Assembly: GCA_025454955.1 (NCBI GenBank)
Contig: JALONL010000009.1
Location: forward strand, 106,411-170,410
DNA length: 64,000 nucleotides
From: Bacteroidia bacterium
GTDB taxonomy: Bacteria > Bacteroidota > Bacteroidia > Palsa-965
Reading direction: 5' to 3'
The notes under the pieces were generated by a model. That model did not search any database. It saw nothing but the letters and a program-made list of their open reading frames with translations, and had not been told where the DNA came from. The number at the start of each line of letters is the position of its first letter. The first letter of the stretch is position 1. Shown here in pieces: positions 57,636 to 64,000 of this stretch. The translations under genes were made by a program, and so were the position numbers.

Positions 57636-58424
57636 ATGCTGCCCGAACTCCGCACCGTAAACGTAACCCGCTACATCACGCCCCTGCGCGAAGGAGGCTC
57701 GCTGCCGGCTGTGGCCGGGGCCGACGATGGTTTTAACTATGTGCTCAAATTTCGCGGCGCCGGGCATGGTACCAAGGCATTGATTGCCGAACTCATTGGC
57801 GGCGAAATTGCCCGTGCCATTGGCCTTCGTGTGCCTGAAATGGTGTTTGCCAATCTCGACGAAGCCTTCGGGCGCACCGAGGCTGACGAGGAAATTCAGG
57901 AACTGCTGCGAAACAGCCACGGCACCAACCTGGGCCTGCATTTCCTCTCGGGCGCGGTAACGTTTGATCCGGTGGTGACCAAAGTAGATGCACTTACCGC
58001 ATCGAAAATTGTGTGGCTCGATGCTTTTCTTACCAACATCGACCGCACTTTTCGCAATACCAATATGCTGATGTGGCAGAAACAGCTCTGGCTCATCGAT
58101 CACGGCGCGGCATTATACTTTCACCATAGCTGGAACAACTGGGAAACACATGCCCGCAGCGAATTTGCGCTCATAAAAGATCACGTACTGCTGCCACAGG
58201 CCACACAGCTTGAAGCCGCCGATGCCGAAATAAAAGCCGTGCTCACTGCCGCGTTTCTGCAACAACTCCCTGCCCTGCTGCCCACCGACTGGCTGCACTG
58301 GGAAGGCAGCGAATTAAGCCCCGAAGAAATACGAAACACCTATTCGGAATTTCTCACCATCCGCCTCGCACATTCATCAGTATTCTTAAACGCCGCCAGC
58401 CATGCAAGAAAAGCTGTTGTATGA
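57636..58424 (+). CDS. HipA-family kinase-like protein
   Basis: A 262-aa protein with the kinase-like segments of HipA: an N-lobe (NYVLKFRGAGHGTKALIAEL, GGEIARAIGLRVPEMVFANL), the catalytic loop WLDAFLTNIDRTFRNTNML (Asp and Asn) and the metal site LWLIDHGAALYFHH. It is much shorter than E. coli HipA (440 aa) and has no HipB-like partner. It overlaps the DUF3037 gene by 23 nt; the two occur together in other bacteria as far as I recall. The target of the kinase is unknown. Confidence 0.82.
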   Translation: MLPELRTVNVTRYITPLREGGSLPAVAGADDGFNYVLKFRGAGHGTKALIAELIGGEIARAIGLRVPEMVFANLDEAFGRTEADEEIQELLRNSHGTNLGLHFLSGAVTFDPVVTKVDALTASKIVWLDAFLTNIDRTFRNTNMLMWQKQLWLIDHGAALYFHHSWNNWETHARSEFALIKDHVLLPQATQLEAADAEIKAVLTAAFLQQLPALLPTDWLHWEGSELSPEEIRNTYSEFLTIRLAHSSVFLNAASHARKAVV

Positions 58425-58785
58425 ATATGCGGTAATACGCTATGTGCCGCGGGTGGAACGGGAAGAGTTTCTGAACGTGGGCATAATTCTGTTTTGCAAA
58501 CAACAGCGCAGCGTAAAAATGCGCTGGCACATCAACAAAGCCAAACTGCAAAGCCTCGCCCCCGAAGCCGATGTGAGCGAACTCGAAGCCTACCTCCACG
58601 CCTTTTCGGCCACCGCACACGGCGACAAAAGCGGCGGGCCGATGGCGCAGGAAGATGCCGCCTCACGTTTTCGCTGGCTCACGGCAGTGCGCAGTTCGGC
58701 GCTGCAAACCTCGCGGCCGCATCCGGGCTTTTGCGCCGATACGGAAAATGCGATTGAGCGGCTCATGGAAGAATTGGTGCTGTAA
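58402..58785 (+). CDS. DUF3037 protein, partner of the HipA-like kinase
   Basis: A 127-aa soluble protein with the DUF3037 pattern (YEYAVIRYVPRVEREEFLNV, GIILFCKQQRSVKMRW, and a tail with HPGFCADTENAIERLMEELV). Function is unknown. The start lies inside the end of the kinase gene (23-nt overlap), so the pair is co-translated and may form a complex or a toxin-antitoxin-like unit. Confidence 0.85.
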   Translation: MQEKLLYEYAVIRYVPRVEREEFLNVGIILFCKQQRSVKMRWHINKAKLQSLAPEADVSELEAYLHAFSATAHGDKSGGPMAQEDAASRFRWLTAVRSSALQTSRPHPGFCADTENAIERLMEELVL

Positions 58786-58803
58786 GAAAACGCTGCTTTG
58801 CAG

Positions 58804-59172
58804 TTATGCGCCGAGCAGTTCCTTCACACTCTTTACAAGTTCCTTGGTAGAAAACGGCTTGCTCACGTAAAGCGACGCACCCAGATCATAGCCTTTCTGA
58901 ATATCGGCTTCGCGGGTTTTGGCCGAGAGAAACACCACTTTGATGTGTTTCCATGCCGGGTTCTTCTTTATGCGTTCGCATATTGCGTAGCCGTCCACGT
59001 CGGGCATCATAATATCAAGCAGAATAAGGTCGGGCAACTGACCGGCAATAATGTCGAGGGCTTCGGTGCCGTTTCGGGCCACATGCACTTCGTAGCCGCT
59101 TTTCTTCATCAGAAATTCGAGCGACATGAGAATGTAAGGGTCATCGTCCACAACCAGTATTTTGTGCTTCAT
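58804..59172 (-). CDS. Single-domain response regulator
   Basis: A 122-aa receiver domain without output domain. The acidic pair D10/D11, phosphoacceptor D53 (LILLDIMMPDVDG), T/S position (VVFLSAKT) and K105 (YVSKPFS) are in place. It lies 12 nt behind the symporter-kinase gene and is the likely phosphate acceptor. Without an output domain it would act by protein contact or pass phosphate on. Confidence 0.93.
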   Translation of the reverse strand: MKHKILVVDDDPYILMSLEFLMKKSGYEVHVARNGTEALDIIAGQLPDLILLDIMMPDVDGYAICERIKKNPAWKHIKVVFLSAKTREADIQKGYDLGASLYVSKPFSTKELVKSVKELLGA

Positions 59173-59184
59173 AGCTTAACGCCG

Positions 59185-61854
59185 TCAGATAGGCAGCACA
59201 AATATAAAACGTGCTCCACTACCCTGCACCTGTTCGGCCCAAATTCGTCCGCCGTGCATTTCAATGATGCGTTTTGAGATGGCCAGGCCCAATCCGCTGC
59301 CTTCGGGTTTTTTGAGGGTTTGATTGCGGGCCTGAAAGAACTTGTCGAAAATAAGTTCGCGCAGTTCGGGTTCCACGCCTTTGCCGTTGTCTTCCACCAT
59401 TACACGGGCTTCGGTGTCGTCGAAAAACAGGCGCACATTTACGGTGCCGTGTTGTGCGTCGGCAAATTTTATGGCGTTGGTCACAAGGTTGTAAATTACC
59501 TGCACCAGCATGTCCTTATCGGCCTGTACAAGCAGCATGGAATCGGGCAGAAACAGGTTAAGCGTCACATTTCGGGCAGCAGCCAGCGGCTTTACCGATT
59601 GCGCCACCTCGCCAATGGCCGAAACAATATTTACCGGCTGTGCATACAGTTTATGCCTGCCCGACTCGTAGCGTTCGAGTTTGAGCACCTGTGTAATGAG
59701 GTAGCTGAGGCGTTCAGACTCGCGCACAATGCCGTTTAAGTATTGCTCTCTTTCCTGTTCGTCCATGTCGGCATTGTCGTGTACAATTTCGGCCAGGGCG
59801 CGTATGGAAGTAAGCGGTGTACGCAGTTCGTGGGTAACGGTGTAAAGAAATTCGTCTTTCATTTCGTCCATTTCCCTAAGCTGTTCGTTTACGCGCCTGA
59901 GTTCGTCGGTGGCGCGTGTAAGCTCATCCTGCTTGCGTTTGAGTGCCCGGTTAAGATCGCGCACCTGCTGCGTTTCCTGAAGCATGTCGATAATTTCGCC
60001 CGTGCTCAGCTTTTCTTCCTTCACTACACTTTGCACGGCAATATGCGCCGAGGCATTACCAATAACACCCGAAAGCATGCGTTCCGAAAAACCCACCAGG
60101 CGCGGGTCGGCAATATCGCCGGTAATGTTTATCTGGTGTTTGGCTGCATAGCTTTGAAACAGGATCCGGGCACGAGTTTCGCCAAGAAATTTGCTTAATA
60201 GTGTTTGCAGATCGGCCAGGCTGGCGGTGCGTTTCCACGAAAGCTGCTCGTCGTTGTTAACCGCACTTACAAAAAACTCGGCCTGCACAATTTCCTGATC
60301 GCTGCGCGAGGTGAAAAGCGAAACAACCACGTAGGTAAACACATTAAACAGCAGCGACCAGATTACCGAATGCGTTACCGGATCAAGTCCGCGAAGCCCG
60401 AAAAGTGCCTGTGGCGAAAGCAACTCCATACCTGCGGGCCCATCGGTAATGATGCTTGCTGGCAAATAACCAGCCCCGGCAAAAAGCGGAATCACCAGCG
60501 TATAGGCCCACACCGCAAACCCGGCCAAAATAGCCGCAATGGCCGCCTTGCGCGTGGCAAACTTCCAGTACATGCCGCCCAGCAATGCCGGGGCAAACTG
60601 CGCCACCGCCGCAAACGAAATAAGCCCCACCGACACCAGCGAAAACTGCCCGCCCAGCACACGTTCAAACAAAAACGCCGCCAGCACAATAAACAATATA
60701 CTAAACCGGCGAACCCGCATCAGCAAACGGCTTAGCCCGGCCTCGGTAAACGAGCGGCGCAGCAGGGCCAGCGGCATTACAATATTGTTGCTGAGCATGG
60801 TACTGAGCGCAATGGTTTCCACAATAATCATACTCGTGGCCGCCGAAAAGCCGCCAATGGCCACCACCATAGCCAGCACCTTGCTGCCTTTGGCCGAAAG
60901 CGCCAGCACATACAAATCGGAACTGGCATTGCCGCCAATAAGCAGCAACCCCGCCACCGCCACCGGAAGCACAAACAGGGTGATGAGAAACAGATACAGT
61001 GGCAGCAGCCAGGTGGCCTTAAACAAATGTTTTTCATTGAGGTTTTCCACCACACCTACCTGAAACTGCCTCGGCAAAAACAAAAACGCCAGAAACGAAA
61101 GCAGTGTGAGCACGGTAAAACGCAAAAATCCATGCTCGCCGTTGAGTGTAAAGTCGGGCAGTTGTACTTTCTCTGCGGCTTTGGCAAACACATCGCCCCA
61201 GCCGTTGAACAGAAAATACACCACAAAAATGCCCGCCGCCAGAAAAGCCAGCAATTTCACCACTGCCTCAAACGTAACCGCCGCCACCATGCCCTGATGC
61301 CGCTCGCTGGCGTCAATACTGCGCGTGCCGAAAAGCACCGTAAACACCGCCAGCACCACAGTTACCGCCAGCGTAAGTGTGGTATGGCTCACCGCAGGTG
61401 CCGTACTGTTTTGCGCCATCAGAAACTCCATACTGCCCGAAATGGCTTTCAGCTGCACGGCGATATATGGCACAATACCAATTACACAAAGCAAAGCCAC
61501 AATTACACCCAGCGAAAAGTTTTTGCCGTAGCGGGCAGAAATAAAATCGGCAATGGTGGTAATGTGCTGCTGCTGCGAAATACGAATCATTTTTCGCAGC
61601 ACAATAAGAAACAACGGTGCCGCCAGTGTGGGCCCGAGGTAGGTGGTAAGAAAATAAAGCCCCTCGCCCGCCGCCTGCCCCACACTGCCGTAGTATGTCC
61701 AGGCCGTACAAAATACCGTGAGCGAAAGTGTATATACATACGGATTGTTGACCAAACTTTTCCCCGCCTTGTCCGAACGCTCGGCCCCATAACCGATCAC
61801 AAACAGTATAACGAGATAAAGCAGCGCCACCAGCGCAATAATCCATCCGCTCAT
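59185..61854 (-). CDS. Na+/solute symporter-STAC-histidine kinase (CbrA-like)
   Basis: An 889-aa fusion. The first ~500 residues form an SLC5-type sodium symporter domain of about 13 helices (TVFCTAWTYYGSVGQAAGEG, ADFISARYGKNFSLGVIVAL). A STAC linker domain follows (~540-620). Then a HisKA domain (TVTHELRTPLTSIRALAEIV, His near residue 675) and an HATPase domain (IYNLVTNAIKFADAQ, EDNGKGVEP, GSGLGLAISKRIIEMHGG). The layout matches CbrA of pseudomonads, which senses or transports an amino acid and controls carbon/nitrogen use; the ligand here is unknown. The gene starts in a TAATG overlap with the small membrane protein upstream. Confidence 0.92.
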   Translation of the reverse strand: MSGWIIALVALLYLVILFVIGYGAERSDKAGKSLVNNPYVYTLSLTVFCTAWTYYGSVGQAAGEGLYFLTTYLGPTLAAPLFLIVLRKMIRISQQQHITTIADFISARYGKNFSLGVIVALLCVIGIVPYIAVQLKAISGSMEFLMAQNSTAPAVSHTTLTLAVTVVLAVFTVLFGTRSIDASERHQGMVAAVTFEAVVKLLAFLAAGIFVVYFLFNGWGDVFAKAAEKVQLPDFTLNGEHGFLRFTVLTLLSFLAFLFLPRQFQVGVVENLNEKHLFKATWLLPLYLFLITLFVLPVAVAGLLLIGGNASSDLYVLALSAKGSKVLAMVVAIGGFSAATSMIIVETIALSTMLSNNIVMPLALLRRSFTEAGLSRLLMRVRRFSILFIVLAAFLFERVLGGQFSLVSVGLISFAAVAQFAPALLGGMYWKFATRKAAIAAILAGFAVWAYTLVIPLFAGAGYLPASIITDGPAGMELLSPQALFGLRGLDPVTHSVIWSLLFNVFTYVVVSLFTSRSDQEIVQAEFFVSAVNNDEQLSWKRTASLADLQTLLSKFLGETRARILFQSYAAKHQINITGDIADPRLVGFSERMLSGVIGNASAHIAVQSVVKEEKLSTGEIIDMLQETQQVRDLNRALKRKQDELTRATDELRRVNEQLREMDEMKDEFLYTVTHELRTPLTSIRALAEIVHDNADMDEQEREQYLNGIVRESERLSYLITQVLKLERYESGRHKLYAQPVNIVSAIGEVAQSVKPLAAARNVTLNLFLPDSMLLVQADKDMLVQVIYNLVTNAIKFADAQHGTVNVRLFFDDTEARVMVEDNGKGVEPELRELIFDKFFQARNQTLKKPEGSGLGLAISKRIIEMHGGRIWAEQVQGSGARFIFVLPI

Positions 61855-62057
61855 TACTTACGTCGTTTATACAGTTCGATAAGCAGAAAAAGCAAGGCTA
61901 TTACGCCCAGCCAAACCACCATCAGGTAAATAAACAGCCGGGGAATTCCCATCACTTCGCCATTCCGCGAGGCTATCGACACCAGGGGATATGAAATGAG
62001 CAAAACGAAAATGGCGGCCAGCGTTTTAAGCCGGTTGTTGAGCAGTCGGTCGCGCAT
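61854..62057 (-). CDS. Small two-helix membrane protein upstream of the kinase
   Basis: A 67-aa protein with two membrane helices (~13-30 and ~42-60) and basic ends. It lies directly before the symporter kinase and shares one base with it (TAATG), so translation is coupled. Pseudomonads have a small gene (cbrX) in the same place before cbrA; similarity here is in position and size, not shown by sequence. It is probably a subunit or stabiliser of the symporter domain. Confidence 0.8.
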   Translation of the reverse strand: MRDRLLNNRLKTLAAIFVLLISYPLVSIASRNGEVMGIPRLFIYLMVVWLGVIALLFLLIELYKRRK

Positions 62058-62061
62058 TACT

Positions 62062-62069
62062 CAAATATA
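62062..62069 (-). promoter_or_regulatory. -7 box of the symporter-kinase operon
   Basis: On the minus strand TATATTTG is an exact TAnnTTTG match, ending 4 nt before the ATG (62055-62057). The mRNA is therefore expected to start at or inside the start codon. Confidence 0.6.
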
Positions 62070-62307
62070 ATGTTTAGACATATCGTAAAAAAAACACTTC
62101 CGGATTATTTTCAGTTACGGTTCATCTTTTTATTTATTTGATATATGAGCCTCTTTTAATTTTCTTAGCCAACATTGCTATCACTCCTAATTGGGTTAAT
62201 ACTTTCGAGGGTTCGATCAACTACTCGTAATCTGGCGAGCATCTTCTATGATTTTAGCACCTTATGGAGTAATTTTTTAAACAGGTGCTGAGTTTAGCAG
62301 AAACTCC

Positions 62308-62403
62308 GCACACAGGCAGAAAAATAATCTGGACTGATACCCCTCGCAGGTCTTCGAAGACCTGCGAGGGGTATGCGAGTTTTTTATTTTTCTGCCAGTG
62401 TGC
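62308..62403. repeat. Nested palindromic element 2
   Basis: Outer arms (62308-62327 and 62384-62403) match in 19 of 20 positions as inverted repeats, containing GGCAGAAAAATAA and TTATTTTTCTGCC. The centre is a perfect palindrome of 38 bases (62337-62374) with the core AGGTCTTCGAAGACCT. It has the same plan and a related core as the element at 31202-31293. Apart from this and the sites at 62582-62654, the gap 62058-62682 holds nothing that I recognise. Confidence 0.8.
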
Positions 62404-62581
62404 TACACAAATGCACTTGCACCCTCGCGCCAGTAGTTTGTAAAATATCTGAGAAAAAATCGGTTCATAACAAACCTCAAAAAAAATTTAAACAGAACCT
62501 TATATAATTAAAGCCAAACTCAACTAAAATCAGATTGGTTCAAAACCATGCAACAAACACGCGGGTTTCAGCGTTTAACCT

Positions 62582-62654
62582 TTGTAACCCCGTTTGAGTA
62601 CAGTTGTGCTAATTTGAACTGAGTTTGCAAAATTTGTTACCCGGCTTGTAACCC
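62582..62654 (+). repeat. TTGTAACCC repeats before the integrase
   Basis: TTGTAACCC at 62582-62590 and 62646-62654, and TTGTTACCC at 62634-62642; a further TGTAACCC lies behind the integrase at 63969-63976. Direct repeats of this size around an integrase gene resemble arm-type binding sites of its N-terminal domain. The core attachment site itself was not found. Confidence 0.5.
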
Positions 62655-62682
62655 AACGGGGGTTAATCTAAATCAACAAGCC

Positions 62683-63846
62683 ATGTTTGCCAAAATTAGA
62701 GAAAAAAAATTAAAAGACGGTCGAATTTCCCTGCGCCTTGACATTTATTGCAATGGGGTTCGCAAAGTAACAACCCTTGAACTATACTTGTCCGGTAAAC
62801 GGGGCGACCCGGCTGATAAGGCAATTCGGATGGAGGCAGAACTACGCCGACGTAAAGCCTATGATGAAATGACCCTGAGCGGGGAAAATCCGGTTGTTCA
62901 GGCGCAAAAATCGGCGGTTTGCTTTTTTGTGTTTATGGAACGCAGTATCGCCAGACGAAAAACCCTTAACAAGATCAAGTCAATTTACAAGCAGTTAAAA
63001 GAATTTACCGGCACAGAAACATTGCCAATCAGTAAGATTGACAAGGATTTTCTTCTCGACTTTCAGAAGTACTTGTTTGAAGATATGGGCAATGTATCTA
63101 ATTCTGTACACGGTAAAATGAGCTTGTTCAGTACCTTGATGAATGAAGCCAAAGCAGAAGGGTTAATAAAAGTGAACCCGTTTTCGGATATTCCCCGCCA
63201 TCTTCGGGTAAAATCAAAATTGCCAAAAATTAACCCGCTCAATGCCGAAGACATACGGGCATTAATGGCCAATACCGACGGGATTCCGCGCCAAGTGCAA
63301 CAGGTGTTTTTTGTCTCCTTGTTTACAGGTCTGCGCTGGTCAGACGTATCCCGCATAGAAAAGGCGAAAATAAAGACCGCGCTCATTGGCGGAGAACGGC
63401 GTAAGGTGTACACCTTCATTCAGCGCAAAGTAGATCAGTCGGCACAGCAGCCCCTTTCCAAAGAAGCTATACACTACATAGCACAGAGGCTTATGGATGA
63501 GCGCAAGGAAATGCGGGAAGCGCAGGAGCGTGGTGCAAAGTTTTCACCCTCGCCATACCTCTTTCCTAAAATGGCATCACCCGGCCATTTTTATAGCGGA
63601 TATGGCTATATGCACCCCTACCTGATACAATGGGGCATTCAGGCCGGATTAAATAAACGGTTTCATTTTCATCTTGCCCGGCATAGTTTCGCCACACTAA
63701 TGCTGGAACTTACCGGTAATTTGCAGGTAGTGAAGGAACTGCTCGGCCATGCCAATGTGTCTATCACACAGCGTTACGCGCACGTATTAGACGCGCATAA
63801 AACGGCAGCAATAGATAAACTGGCCTCTTTGCGTTTAGTAGGATAA
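62683..63846 (+). CDS. Phage/ICE-type tyrosine integrase
   Basis: A 387-aa integrase of the kind found in Bacteroidota conjugative elements. An N-terminal arm-binding domain (MFAKIREKKLKDGRISLRL) is followed by a SAM-like core-binding domain (~75-180) and the catalytic domain with R218 (FTGLRWSD), K249 (FIQRKVDQ), H330 and R333 (HFHLARHSFA), H356 (LGHANVSI) and Y365 (TQRYAHV). It would integrate and excise an element lying, most likely, to the right of the window. It is unrelated in detail to the recombinase at 14.8 kb, which lacks the arm-binding domain. Confidence 0.95.
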   Translation: MFAKIREKKLKDGRISLRLDIYCNGVRKVTTLELYLSGKRGDPADKAIRMEAELRRRKAYDEMTLSGENPVVQAQKSAVCFFVFMERSIARRKTLNKIKSIYKQLKEFTGTETLPISKIDKDFLLDFQKYLFEDMGNVSNSVHGKMSLFSTLMNEAKAEGLIKVNPFSDIPRHLRVKSKLPKINPLNAEDIRALMANTDGIPRQVQQVFFVSLFTGLRWSDVSRIEKAKIKTALIGGERRKVYTFIQRKVDQSAQQPLSKEAIHYIAQRLMDERKEMREAQERGAKFSPSPYLFPKMASPGHFYSGYGYMHPYLIQWGIQAGLNKRFHFHLARHSFATLMLELTGNLQVVKELLGHANVSITQRYAHVLDAHKTAAIDKLASLRLVG

Positions 63847-63863
63847 TCTCTAACTGTTCACCC

Positions 63864-63894
63864 GCCCGGCTGCAAGCTGGCAGCCGGGCTTTTT
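63864..63894 (+). terminator. Intrinsic terminator of the integrase gene
   Basis: GCCCGGCTGC-AAGCTG-GCAGCCGGGC, a perfect 10-bp stem followed by five T. Confidence 0.93.
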
Positions 63895-63906
63895 ATACCT
63901 CTTTCA

Positions 63907-64000
63907 ATGAATAATCCCGAAACCCTAAATTTTCGCGCCCGGTATAACCGGGTTTTAGCTTATAAATGTGTAACCCTTTCTGCTCAATCAACCGATGAGC
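63907..64000 (+). CDS. Start of a possible gene, cut by the window end
   Basis: An ATG at 63907 opens a frame with no stop up to the window end (31 codons; begins MNNPETLNFRARYNRV). It follows the integrase terminator. The stretch is too short to assign; it could be the next gene of the integrated element or chance. Confidence 0.3.
   Translation, partial: MNNPETLNFRARYNRVLAYKCVTLSAQSTDE

Noticed and set aside
62195..62230. tRNA T-arm-like GAGGGTTCGATC before the integrase
   Set aside because: The bases following the loop (AACTA) do not pair with GAGGG and no acceptor or anticodon stem is found.

Overview
The window comes from the chromosome of a member of the Bacteroidota. Three things point there: proteins with type IX secretion (T9SS) sorting domains (a gliding-motility type-B end at 11656-14346 and a type-A end at 21972-23750), promoter boxes of the Bacteroidota form TTTG / TAnnTTTG, and starts without Shine-Dalgarno sequences. 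Genus cannot be told from sequence alone. No rRNA, tRNA or CRISPR array was recognised.

Layout. 1-5.2 kb: the end of parB, an unknown gene, a TPR histidine kinase with its LytTR regulator, and a DUF5683 gene. 5.2-11.5 kb: a TetR-controlled tripartite RND efflux operon with the same operator-like palindrome before tetR and before tolC. 11.6-14.3 kb: a large secreted kelch/PKD protein flanked by two near-identical terminator repeats. 14.8-17.9 kb: a tyrosine recombinase followed by an AT-rich three-gene cassette bounded by a perfect 17-bp inverted repeat. 18.2-24.5 kb: dnaE, a T9SS cargo protein and a small STAS-like gene. 24.5-26.9 kb: metY behind two tandem attenuators that encode cysteine/methionine-rich leader peptides, then an OsmC-like gene. 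27.1-33.4 kb: a PIN-domain toxin candidate with an unusual partner, an aminotransferase class IV gene, a rhomboid protease, DinB-like and DUF1801 genes, and mnmE.

33.5-57.4 kb is the most unusual part. A predicted nuclease is transcribed divergently from an operon of about 22.4 kb that encodes six trypsin-like serine peptidases in a row, each with an intact His-Asp-Ser triad, and then four very large proteins of unknown function (1124, 1087, 1780 and 587 aa). Genes overlap by 4 nt or are separated by 1-14 nt, and a good promoter sits before the first. This looks like one multi-protein machine that I cannot assign to a described system.

57.6-64 kb: a HipA-like kinase with a DUF3037 partner, a symporter/histidine-kinase fusion with a small membrane partner and a receiver protein, a long palindromic element, and a second phage/ICE-type integrase with repeated TTGTAACCC sites that probably marks the edge of an integrated element continuing past the window.

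The two signals I rate highest are the tandem Cys/Met leader-peptide attenuators before metY (with compensatory changes between the copies) and the six-protease/four-giant operon. Third is the possibly invertible cassette next to the recombinase at 14.8 kb.
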